Shown here in pieces: positions 26,149-32,813 of a stretch of 64,000 bases of DNA (the stretch's first letter is position 1; each line of letters opens with the position of its first letter). A model generated the notes under the pieces. That model was not told the origin of the DNA. It did no database searches and worked only from the letters and a program-made list of their open reading frames with translations. The position numbers and the translations under genes are program-made. The stretch is from Roseovarius gahaiensis (lineage in GTDB: Bacteria; Pseudomonadota; Alphaproteobacteria; Rhodobacterales; Rhodobacteraceae), in assembly GCF_011601345.1 (NCBI RefSeq), contig NZ_JAAORB010000011.1, positions 1 through 64,000 on the forward strand. Reading direction: 5' to 3'.

Positions 26149-26586
26149 CTACAGGGTGGCGCGCAGACCTTTTGCCGCTTGTTCGATCAGGTCCAAAGCT
26201 TCGTTGAAATCACGGGTAAAATAAGGATCGGGCACGTGATCGGCGGTGCTGTCATCGGTGTAATCGGTGAACAGGCGAACCGGGGTTTCGTTGCCCGTGG
26301 GCCGCAGCCCTTCGATATCGCGCAGGTTTGCATCGTCCATGGCAAGGATCAGATCGAAGGCGTCGAAATCGCCTGCATGGAACTGCCGTGCGCGCAGCGT
26401 CGACAGATCGTAGCCGCGCGCCAATGCGGCCTGTTGCATCGGGCCATAAGGCGGCTTGCCGATATGCCAGTCGCCGGTGCCTGCGCTATCGCACTGCACA
26501 TCTGGGGCAAGCCTGCGAAATATGCCCTCGGCGGCCGGGGACCGGCAGATGTTTCCAAGACAAACGAACAGGATACGGGTGGTCAT
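26149..26586 (-). CDS. Low-molecular-weight protein-tyrosine phosphatase
   Basis: A 145-aa phosphatase with the P-loop VCLGNICRSP (CX5R, residues 9-15) at the N-terminus and the general-acid motif DPYF near residue 121. The overall length is normal. Substrates may be phosphotyrosine or, in some bacteria, phosphoarginine; that cannot be decided here. It diverges from the sirtuin gene, with 43 nt between start codons that must hold both promoters. Confidence 0.9.
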   Translation of the reverse strand: MTTRILFVCLGNICRSPAAEGIFRRLAPDVQCDSAGTGDWHIGKPPYGPMQQAALARGYDLSTLRARQFHAGDFDAFDLILAMDDANLRDIEGLRPTGNETPVRLFTDYTDDSTADHVPDPYFTRDFNEALDLIEQAAKGLRATL

Positions 26587-26629
26587 GCGGGGCTCCTTTG
26601 GGCATCAATGCATAGGGCAAGGAGGCGTT

Positions 26630-27322
26630 ATGGAAAAGATTGTAATTCTGACAGGGGCGGGCATTTCCGCCGAAAGCGGGCTGGGCACCTTTCGTGATGA
26701 AGGCGGGTTATGGGCGCAACACCGGATCGAGGATGTCGCCACGCCCGAAGGGTTTGCGCGTGACCCGGCGCTGGTGCATCGGTTCTACAACACGCGCCGT
26801 GCGCAGGCTGTTGATGCCGTGCCGAACGCCGCGCATGAGGCCTTGGCCCGGCTGGAAGCGCAGCATCGCGGTGAGGTCTGGATCGTGACGCAAAACGTGG
26901 ATGGCCTGCATGAAAAGGCGGGCAATGCCAATGTGATGCATATGCATGGTGCCTTGGAGGGTGCCCTCTGCGCGGCTTGTGATCATCGGTGGCCCGCGCC
27001 GTTGGTGATGGACCCCAAGGATGTGTGCCCGTCATGCGGTGCCCCATGCACCCGGCCCGATATCGTTTGGTTCGGTGAAGTGCCCTATCAGATGGAGCGG
27101 ATCTGGCAGTTGCTGGAACAGGCTGATGTTTTTGCCGCGATTGGAACTTCGGGGCAGGTCTATCCGGCGGCGGCCTTTGGCCAACATGCGGGCCGCGCCG
27201 GGGCGCATACTGTGGAGCTGAACATGGAGGCGTCGGTGAATGTCCGCGATTTTGCCGAAACACGCCATGGCCCCGCGTCGGTGGTGGTGCCGGCGTGGGT
27301 GGACGAGGTGTTGGCGGGGTGA
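26630..27322 (+). CDS. cobB: NAD-dependent protein deacylase, sirtuin class III
   Basis: A 230-aa Sir2-family deacylase that removes acetyl or succinyl groups from lysines using NAD. Motifs are GAGISAESGLGTFRD (NAD binding, residues 8-22), TQNVDGLHE (about 86), the catalytic His in MHMHGAL, and the zinc site CAAC...CPSC (about residues 110-133). The GGAGG Shine-Dalgarno at 26621 selects this start over upstream in-frame codons. The symbol cobB here means the deacylase, not the cobalamin enzyme. It is followed by a long non-coding stretch. Confidence 0.93.
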   Translation: MEKIVILTGAGISAESGLGTFRDEGGLWAQHRIEDVATPEGFARDPALVHRFYNTRRAQAVDAVPNAAHEALARLEAQHRGEVWIVTQNVDGLHEKAGNANVMHMHGALEGALCAACDHRWPAPLVMDPKDVCPSCGAPCTRPDIVWFGEVPYQMERIWQLLEQADVFAAIGTSGQVYPAAAFGQHAGRAGAHTVELNMEASVNVRDFAETRHGPASVVVPAWVDEVLAG

Positions 27323-27759
27323 CCGCCCAGCCCGCTAGGGTGCGCCCTTTGTGGACGCTCCTAGTAAGCGCCTTGCGCGAATAGCGCCGAAGGCGCCGCG
27401 CGATCGCCAGACCGCGCGTCCTGCGGGTCTTGATGCAGGTTGCAACGAAGGGTCGGCCGTAGGCACCTTTGCTCGTTGTCAGCACAAGCCGCGTATTGAC
27501 GGGCCGCGGTGCGGCGATCTACGGCTTGAGCCAAAAAAATTTATCCAAGTCACTGGCGCGAAACCTTAAATTGAAGCGCTATGACCAACCCAATCGCCGT
27601 GCCGGGGGGCGGCCCGGCGATGCGCGGCGGCGCTTTGCGCCTTGAAACCGCGCAAGGCAATGCCCGCTCCGTCTTGTATTACCGAAATTCGGTAGGTTTC
27701 TGTCCCGAAGTCGAGCCGCGCATGCAATGCGTTCGGAACCCTGCTCGCACCACAACACG
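27323..27759. other. 437-nt stretch without a supported gene
   Basis: Open frames here are short, have no Shine-Dalgarno sequence, or run through the terminator downstream. It contains GC-rich local inverted repeats (GCGCC/GGCGC pairs around 27370-27400) and a 15-nt palindrome TACCGAAATTCGGTA at 27680-27694. I cannot assign an RNA gene. It may hold a decayed gene or an unrecognised small RNA. Confidence 0.4.
27680..27694. promoter_or_regulatory. Palindrome TACCGAAATTCGGTA of unknown function
   Basis: Two perfect 7-nt arms (TACCGAA/TTCGGTA) around a single A, typical in size for a dimeric repressor site. No gene start lies close downstream on either strand, so the target is unclear. Confidence 0.35.
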
Positions 27760-27761
27760 AA

Positions 27762-27789
27762 AAAGGCCGGGCGGTTCGGCCCGGCCTTT
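27762..27789 (-). terminator. Intrinsic terminator of the copper chaperone gene
   Basis: An 11-bp perfect stem AAAGGCCGGGC / GCCCGGCCTTT with a 6-nt loop. On the minus strand it is followed by a run of T residues (27764 to 27760), directly after the PCuAC stop. Confidence 0.8.
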
Positions 27790-27807
27790 CGACAGTGTTT
27801 CGCCAGC

Positions 27808-28287
27808 TTATTCGCTTTTGCCGTGCTGGTGGCTCATGCCGTGGTTTGGCTTGCGCTCCAGATCGACGGGTACGTCGACGGTGATGTCGCCGGCCTGTTC
27901 AAAGGTCAGTGTCAGGGGGATCGTGTCGCCCTGCTCGAACGGGTCGGTGATGCCCATGAACATGACGTGATTGCCGCCACGGACCAGCATCAGCGTTTCG
28001 CCCGCGGCCACGGGGAAGCCTTCTTCGACATGGATCATGCGCATCACGCCGTTTTCGTCTTCCTCGTGGGTGTGCAGCTCAACCAGTTCGGCCACGGGCG
28101 AGGCCGCGCCGATCAGCCGGTCATCGCTGCTGCTGTGGTTCATGACCTGCATGAAGGCCGCACCCGAGGTGGACATCATTGCCGAGGACCGCGCGTAGGG
28201 GTCTTGGACCATGATATCGGCGGCAAACGCGGGCAGGGTGAAGGATGCGGCGGCAAGGGCCGCCAAAGCGGTGGATTTAAAGGACAT
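27808..28287 (-). CDS. Periplasmic copper chaperone PCuAC
   Basis: A 159-aa exported protein with a signal peptide (residues 1-22, cleaved near AFA-AD). The mature domain shows the PCuAC copper motif H(M)X10MX21HXM in order: VELHTHEEDENGVMRM, then GNHVMFMG. Members deliver Cu(I) to the CuA site of cytochrome oxidase with Sco. A His-rich tail (HGMSHQHGK) may add a Cu(II) site. The start at 28287 has GGAG 9 nt upstream. The DUF2946-like gene lies just upstream on the same strand, forming a likely copper operon. Confidence 0.9.
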   Translation of the reverse strand: MSFKSTALAALAAASFTLPAFAADIMVQDPYARSSAMMSTSGAAFMQVMNHSSSDDRLIGAASPVAELVELHTHEEDENGVMRMIHVEEGFPVAAGETLMLVRGGNHVMFMGITDPFEQGDTIPLTLTFEQAGDITVDVPVDLERKPNHGMSHQHGKSE

Positions 28288-28330
28288 GGATGTATCTCCG
28301 GTCAAGAGTGTTGGGGGTCAGGTTGATCGT

Positions 28331-28678
28331 TCAGGCCCGTGCGGGCGGGCCGCGTGCCACGGCTGGCCCTGCCTCGGGGGTGTGAAAAACCAACTTGAAA
28401 CCAACAGCTTCGGCTTTGATCCATGCGGTTGGGGCGGCCATGTTCGGCCCCGCATCCACCACGGCCTGAAACAGCGAGATCGCGCAGTCGGGGCAGATAT
28501 GCGCCGGGCCTGTGGGCTGTCCGTCGACATCAACCAGCACTGCCAGCGGCCCGGTGCTGGTGCACAAAACAATGTGACCTTGCGGACCGGGGGCCATGCG
28601 GGCCTGCGCCATGCTGTGGCCCGTCAGGACCAGCAGGGCGGATAGGGCTACGGCAATAAAGGGCTGTGCTTTTCTCAT
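28331..28678 (-). CDS. DUF2946-like exported protein next to PCuAC
   Basis: A 115-aa protein with an N-terminal hydrophobic segment (residues 5-23) and a mature region containing LCTSTG and HICPDCAISLF, the pattern seen in DUF2946-type proteins found beside copper genes. The CPDC pair near residue 68 could bind metal. The C-terminus is Ala/Gly/Pro-rich. The function is unknown; the association with PCuAC suggests copper handling. The start at 28678 was chosen because the signal-like helix follows it. Confidence 0.7.
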   Translation of the reverse strand: MRKAQPFIAVALSALLVLTGHSMAQARMAPGPQGHIVLCTSTGPLAVLVDVDGQPTGPAHICPDCAISLFQAVVDAGPNMAAPTAWIKAEAVGFKLVFHTPEAGPAVARGPPARA

Positions 28679-28730
28679 CTTGGGCAAAATATAGGCAGTG
28701 GCCGGATGAAAGGTAAAGCGACAAAACGAA

Positions 28731-28757
28731 ACAGCCCCGCCATATAGGCAGGGCTGT
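28731..28757 (-). terminator. Probable terminator of rpmB
   Basis: ACAGCCCCGCC (28731-28741) pairs with GGCAGGGCTGT (28747-28757), with one mismatch and a 5-nt loop. On the minus strand a T-rich tail (TTCGTTTTGT) follows. It lies 26 nt after the rpmB stop. Confidence 0.65.
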
Positions 28758-28782
28758 AAACGCATTTTAGATATCGCAAGGC

Positions 28783-29073
28783 TTAGGCGGCTGCGGTCTG
28801 CGCCTTGGCGATTTCTTTTTTGATCTTCAGGATACCAGCCGACAGGTCATCGTCCTTGGCTTTGGCAAGGAAGGCATCCAAACCACCACGGTGATCGACG
28901 CTGCGCAGCGCTGCGGCCGAGATGCGCATCTTGATGGCGCGGCCCAGTGTTTCGGATTGCAACGATACATCCTGCAAATTGGGCAGGTAGCGGCGCTTGG
29001 TTTTGTTGTTGGCGTGGCTGGAGTTGTTGCCAACCATCGGGCCTTTTCCGGTCAGTTCGCAGCGGCGCGACAT
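28783..29073 (-). CDS. rpmB: 50S ribosomal protein L28
   Basis: A 96-aa component of the large ribosomal subunit. It has the family start [28 protein letters not shown] and the [17 protein letters not shown] segment. The only cysteine (C5) and the absence of CxxC pairs make it the zinc-free form. GAGGAAAAG precedes the ATG at 29073. Upstream there is a good sigma-70-like promoter (29165-29193) and downstream a hairpin, so it is a single-gene transcription unit. Confidence 0.97.
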   Translation of the reverse strand: MSRRCELTGKGPMVGNNSSHANNKTKRRYLPNLQDVSLQSETLGRAIKMRISAAALRSVDHRGGLDAFLAKAKDDDLSAGILKIKKEIAKAQTAAA

Positions 29074-29458
29074 GGGCTTTTCCTCGTGTTTGCTGGGGCT
29101 TGATGTGGCCCTGCTCAATACAAACGGGCACCGCCAGTGGCAGCGCCCCGAATTCATTGACCGGTCTTTAGGACCAAAGCGCTGGGGCGTCAAGGGATTC
29201 GGGCCGGGAATTCAAAGCCTCGGGCCTGCGCTGTGGAATTTCTACAAAGTTCACGATGCTGACGACCTTTGCCACAAATTGGCCCTTCGCGGCAGGGGTG
29301 TGCCTATGATGGGCATATATCAAGGACGCCGACAGGTTTCTTGTTGGGAATTCCGGTGGCCTGCTGATACCGTTCCCAAAGTAGGTGGGTCGCAAAATTA
29401 TTGCCAGTCCGGGCAAGTTTTCTGTCGTCCCACGGTTAAAATGACAGGAGGCACCGCG
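29074..29458. other. Intergenic region between divergent rpmB and cupin genes
   Basis: About 385 nt. The left part holds the rpmB promoter and a leader of roughly 85 nt. The right part upstream of the cupin shows no clear promoter and no convincing small gene. Confidence 0.5.
29165..29193 (-). promoter_or_regulatory. Candidate rpmB promoter
   Basis: On the minus strand TTGACG (-35, 29188-29193) and TAAAGA (-10, 29165-29170) are exactly 17 nt apart, preceded by CC as is common for strong alphaproteobacterial CTTGAC boxes. The predicted leader is about 85 nt. Confidence 0.55.
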
Positions 29459-29866
29459 ATGGAGATATTCAAAGCAGAAGACCGGGCAAGCACTTTGGCC
29501 AGTGCTGATTATTTCACGGGCCGAGTGTGGCAAGACCCGGTTGTCAGCGCGCCTGCACCGGCACGGCTGCGAACCTTGCGGGTCACGTTCGAGCCGGGGG
29601 CGCGCACCGCGTGGCACACGCATCCGTTGGGGCAAACGCTGTATGTTCTGTCGGGTGTCGGGCTGATCGGGTTGCGCGGTGAGGCGCCAAAGCTCATCCG
29701 GCCCGGCGATACGGTTTGGATTCCGCCCGGCGAAGAGCATTGGCATGGTGCAGGGCCGGACATGATGATGTGTCATCTGGCCATGCAAGAAGCCGATGAG
29801 CAGGGGCAGGCCGCCGATTGGCTAGAGCATGTCAGCGATACTGAGTATGGGCACGCGCCGGTCTGA
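29459..29866 (+). CDS. Small cupin-domain protein
   Basis: A 135-aa single-cupin protein. Motif 1 (FEPGARTAWHTHPLGQTLYVLSG, metal ligands HxH plus Q/E) spans about residues 44-66, and motif 2 (IRPGDTVWIPPGEEHWHGAG) about residues 80-100. It resembles the tetrahydrodipicolinate/quercetinase-like QdoI or YhhW-type small cupins often labelled carboxymuconolactone-associated; substrate is unknown. AGGAGG 8 nt before the ATG at 29459 fixes the start. Confidence 0.82.
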   Translation: MEIFKAEDRASTLASADYFTGRVWQDPVVSAPAPARLRTLRVTFEPGARTAWHTHPLGQTLYVLSGVGLIGLRGEAPKLIRPGDTVWIPPGEEHWHGAGPDMMMCHLAMQEADEQGQAADWLEHVSDTEYGHAPV

Positions 29867-29949
29867 CAAGGGCCGACGCGTATTACCTGACAGGCTGCAA
29901 CTGCGGAAATGACGCTTTTGTCGCTGAACATTGTTTTTGGTCAAAGCAC

Positions 29950-29965
29950 TGGCACGATGCGTGCC
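29950..29965 (+). promoter_or_regulatory. Inverted repeat or sigma-54-like element before the HPF gene
   Basis: GGCACG-ATG-CGTGCC is a perfect 6-3-6 palindrome. Read with the preceding T, TGGCACG and GTGC also give the GG-N10-GC spacing of a sigma-54 promoter, with a predicted transcription start near 29976. Which reading is right is undecided. Confidence 0.4.
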
Positions 29966-29993
29966 GTATCATGACGTAAAAGAGGAGTTTGCT

Positions 29994-30308
29994 ATGCAGT
30001 TTCAATTCAATACCGACGCCCATATTCAAGGCGATGAGGCCCTGTCGGATCAGGCCGAGCAGATCGTGACCGGGGGCTTGGGCCATTTGACCGAAAGGCT
30101 ATCGCGTCTTGAGGTGCATCTGGCCGATGTGAATGCCGACAAGGGCGGTGCCGATGACATCCACTGCACGATTGAGGCGCGGCCCGAGGGTATGCAGCCA
30201 CAGGCTGTGACGCATAGCGATGCCACGGTCGAGGCGGCGCTGCGCGGTGGTGCCAAGAAGCTGAAATCATTGCTGGACAGCGAGTTTGGCAAGCTGGACC
30301 GGCGCTGA
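29994..30308 (+). CDS. Short RaiA/HPF-family ribosome-associated protein
   Basis: A 104-aa protein of the hibernation-promoting-factor superfamily, expected to bind the 30S decoding region and reduce translation in stress. It shows the fold-typical pattern: beta strand with NTDAHIQGDE, helix QAEQIVTGGLGHLTERLSRLEVHLADVN, then EARPEGMQPQAVTH and a C-terminal helix with GGAKKLKSLLD. It lacks the long HPF C-terminal domain. GAGGAG precedes the ATG. Another, long HPF may exist elsewhere, as is usual in this group. Confidence 0.75.
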   Translation: MQFQFNTDAHIQGDEALSDQAEQIVTGGLGHLTERLSRLEVHLADVNADKGGADDIHCTIEARPEGMQPQAVTHSDATVEAALRGGAKKLKSLLDSEFGKLDRR

Positions 30309-30365
30309 TGTTGCGGATTGGTTCGCAACATCCGGTCGGGTCGGGCGCGCACAAGGTCTTGTGCG

Positions 30366-31256
30366 ATGCCTGATGTCCGGGGTTTGCGGGGCGTCGTGCC
30401 CTATCTGCCTACGCCTTTGACCTCTGCGGGCGTGGTGGATGAAGCCGCCTTGCAGCGTCTGGTCGATCATCTGATCGACAGCGGTGTGCACGGGCTGACC
30501 GCTCTAGGCTCGACCGGGGAATTCGCCTATCTGGATTTCGCCGCCAAGGAACGGGTGGTCGCCGCCACGGTTGAGGCGGCCAAGGGCCGTGTGCCTGTGA
30601 TTGCAGGCGTTGCCGCCACGACCACGGTTGACGCCGTCAAACAGGCCAAGCGCTGGGCCGAATTGGGCGCGGATGGTATTCTGGCGGTGCTCGAGGCGTA
30701 TTTTCCGGTGCCCGATGACGGCGTTATTGACTATTTCACCGCCGTCGCGGATGCCACTGATCTGCCCGTAACCCTGTATACCAACCCGAATTTCCAGCGT
30801 GCCGATCTGTCTTTGCCGGTGATTGATCGGCTGTCGCACCATCCCAATATTGCGTTTCTCAAGGATGCGTCCACCAATACCGGGCGGCTGTTGTCGGTGA
30901 TGAACATGACCGAGGGCCGGATCGGGGTGTTCGCGGCCTCGTCGCATATTACGGTTGCCGTTATGCTGATTGGCGAGCGCGGCTGGCTGGCGGGGCCGTC
31001 CTGCCTGACCCCACGGCAAAGCGTGCGCCTGTTCGAGCTGTGCGAGGCTGGCGATTGGACGGGCGCGATGGCGTTGCAGCGCGAGTTATGGGCGGTCAAT
31101 CAGGTCTTTGCCCGGTTCAACTTGGCCGGGGCGGTCAAGGCAGGGCTGACATTGCAGGGGTTCGATTGCGGTCAGCCCGCCCCACCGCAAGCCGCGCTGT
31201 CGCCCGATGCGGTTGAGGAAGTGCGCCGCGTTCTGGCGCAGGTCGGCGCGCTATGA
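30366..31256 (+). CDS. Dihydrodipicolinate synthase/N-acetylneuraminate lyase family aldolase
   Basis: A 296-aa class I aldolase of the DapA/NanA family. It carries GSTGEFAYL (GxxGE substrate loop, about residue 46), the tyrosine in LYTNPNF (about 137) and the Schiff-base lysine in IAFLKDAST (about 162). The conserved arginine and threonine features of true DapA (TTGES) are altered, so it may split another 2-keto acid. The start at 30366 was chosen since homology begins there. It follows the HPF gene by 57 nt. Gene context does not indicate lysine synthesis. Confidence 0.82.
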   Translation: MPDVRGLRGVVPYLPTPLTSAGVVDEAALQRLVDHLIDSGVHGLTALGSTGEFAYLDFAAKERVVAATVEAAKGRVPVIAGVAATTTVDAVKQAKRWAELGADGILAVLEAYFPVPDDGVIDYFTAVADATDLPVTLYTNPNFQRADLSLPVIDRLSHHPNIAFLKDASTNTGRLLSVMNMTEGRIGVFAASSHITVAVMLIGERGWLAGPSCLTPRQSVRLFELCEAGDWTGAMALQRELWAVNQVFARFNLAGAVKAGLTLQGFDCGQPAPPQAALSPDAVEEVRRVLAQVGAL

Positions 31257-31292
31257 TGGATAAGCAGGGGCCATTGCGGCCCCTGCCGTGGT

Positions 31293-32267
31293 TCAGTTGC
31301 GCCCGTGCGGGGCGCTCAGGTCCAACACCGGGCCGGTGGGCACAATCCGGTGCGGATTGATCATGTCATGGCTGTAGTAATAATGCCGGGTGATATGATC
31401 GAAATTCACCGTCTCGGCCACACCGGGCCATTGGTATAGCTCGCGGACGTAGCCCCACAGGTTGGGATAATCCACGATCCGCGCGCGGTTGCATTTGAAA
31501 TGCGTGTGATAGACCGCATCAAACCGGATCAGCGTGGTGAACAGCCGCCAGTCGGACTCGGTCAGCTTGTCGCCCATCAGATAGCGATTGTCGGACAGGC
31601 GCTCTTCCAGCCAGTCAAGCGTCTCGAACAGCGGGCCGACCGCCTCGTCATAGGCTTGTTGACTGGTGGCGAAGCCGGATTTGTACACCCCGTTGTTGAC
31701 GGTGTCGTAGATGCGGGCATTCACAAGCTCGATCGCATCGCGCAGGTCTGTGGGCCAGTAATCATCGGTGTTGCCGGTGATCGCGTCAAAGGCCGAATTG
31801 AACATCCGAATGATCTCGGCGGATTCGTTGGATACGATGGTATCGCGCTTGGTGTCCCACAAGATCGGCACGGTCACGCGGCCTGACACATCGGGATCGG
31901 CGCGCGTGTACAAGTCGCGCGCAAAGGCCAGATCGTGCAGGGTGTCGCCGGTGGTGCCGGGGTAATCGGTGCGAAATTCCCACCCCTCGCCCAGCATGTC
32001 GGGATGCACGACCGACACGCCGATATGATCGGTCAGCCCTTTGAGTGCGCGGAAGATCAAAGTGCGGTGCGCCCACGGGCAGGCCAGCGACACATACAAA
32101 TGGTAACGGCCCGATTCGGCCTTGAACCCGTCGCGGCCTGAAGGCCCCGCGCTGCCATCAGCCGTGACCCAGTTGCGGAATTTCGACGTATCGCGCACGA
32201 AAGCGCCGCCGGTCGTGTCGGTGTCGTACCATTGGTCATGCCATTGGCCGTTGCGGAGATATCCCAT
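31293..32267 (-). CDS. Glutathionyl-hydroquinone reductase (YqjG/ECM4 family)
   Basis: A 324-aa GST-fold oxidoreductase that reduces glutathionyl-hydroquinones. The N-terminal thioredoxin-like part has the catalytic LACPWAHRTLI (CPWA, about residue 57). The C-terminal helical part includes DDYWPTDLRDAIELVNARIYDTVNNGVYKSGFA and the FTTLIRFDAVYHTHFKCN block typical of the Xi class. The length matches the family. It needs glutathione from GshA. GGAAAGG precedes the ATG. It diverges from the cobalamin-linked genes. Confidence 0.93.
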   Translation of the reverse strand: MGYLRNGQWHDQWYDTDTTGGAFVRDTSKFRNWVTADGSAGPSGRDGFKAESGRYHLYVSLACPWAHRTLIFRALKGLTDHIGVSVVHPDMLGEGWEFRTDYPGTTGDTLHDLAFARDLYTRADPDVSGRVTVPILWDTKRDTIVSNESAEIIRMFNSAFDAITGNTDDYWPTDLRDAIELVNARIYDTVNNGVYKSGFATSQQAYDEAVGPLFETLDWLEERLSDNRYLMGDKLTESDWRLFTTLIRFDAVYHTHFKCNRARIVDYPNLWGYVRELYQWPGVAETVNFDHITRHYYYSHDMINPHRIVPTGPVLDLSAPHGRN

Positions 32268-32592
32268 GACTGCGCCTTTCCTTTATGAACGTTGCATCCG
32301 AGGTAGCGGTCTGCTTGCCGCGCTGCCAGCCCCATGGCTGCGCAGCGCCCGTGCGCGCCTGCACATGTCGCGACCCTCGCGCACAGTGGCGTTTCTTTGT
32401 TTGCGAAGGCTGGTCTAGCAGCTTATAGAACTAGCGACGATGCCCGCATGCGGGCCGGAAAGAGGTGCAGACGGGGCCGACCCACACCGGGGGCTGGATG
32501 TTTGCGGTCGTCGGTCACGGCGCGCCGTGACGTGCCTTTCTTTTTCCGGGTGCTGTGTGTGGGCAACTTACGGATCAGAAAGGGGACAACCC
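32268..32592. other. Leader region upstream of the cobalamin cluster
   Basis: About 325 nt between divergent genes. It has two perfect palindromes, GCCCGCATGCGGGC (32442-32455) and GTCACGGCGCGCCGTGAC (32514-32531), the second followed by a T-rich tract. I looked for a B12 box (AGCCAGGAGACCTGCC-like) and the GGGAA core of the cobalamin riboswitch and did not find a convincing match. Confidence 0.45.
32514..32545 (+). terminator. Hairpin with T-tract in the cobalamin-cluster leader
   Basis: An 18-nt perfect palindrome folding as a 7-bp stem with a CGCG loop, then GTGCCTTTCTTTTT. It lies 48 nt before the first gene and could be an attenuator for that transcript or a terminator from the left. 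Confidence 0.45.
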
Positions 32593-32811
32593 ATGAGATA
32601 CGCAACATTCATCGCGGCGCTGCTAGCCGCTGGCGGCGCGCAGGCCCATCCCGGACATCTGGCCGAGGTGGCGGGCCATGGCCATTGGCTGGGCGCGGCG
32701 GCGCTGGGCGCGGCCATTGCCATCGGGCTTTGGGCTGGCCTGAAGGGCCGCAAGGACGCCGAAGAGGCCGAGGCCGAAGAAACCGACGAAGACGAGCCGC
32801 AGGAGGCCTGA
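32593..32811 (+). CDS. Small His-rich membrane protein, DUF6732-like
   Basis: A 72-aa protein. Residues 1-18 form a signal-like segment ending in GAQAHPGH, the processed N-terminus would be HPGHLAEVAGHGHW (four His, a possible metal site), residues about 32-50 form a membrane helix, and the C-terminus is very acidic (Glu/Asp-rich). It sits 2 nt from the CbiX gene. HPGH-type N-termini are seen in cobalt/nickel-linked membrane proteins, so a role in cobalt supply to CbiX is plausible but unproven. AGGGGAC precedes the ATG. Confidence 0.75.
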   Translation: MRYATFIAALLAAGGAQAHPGHLAEVAGHGHWLGAAALGAAIAIGLWAGLKGRKDAEEAEAEETDEDEPQEA

Positions 32812-32813
32812 GC

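Noticed and set aside
27581-27970. Plus-strand frame of 129 codons in the gap after the sirtuin gene
   Set aside because: It runs through the strong terminator hairpin at 27762-27789 and into the antisense of the copper chaperone gene.
32268-32592. Cobalamin riboswitch upstream of the cobalamin genes
   Set aside because: I looked for the B12 box and the GGGAA core on the plus strand and found no convincing match, so only the palindromes are reported.
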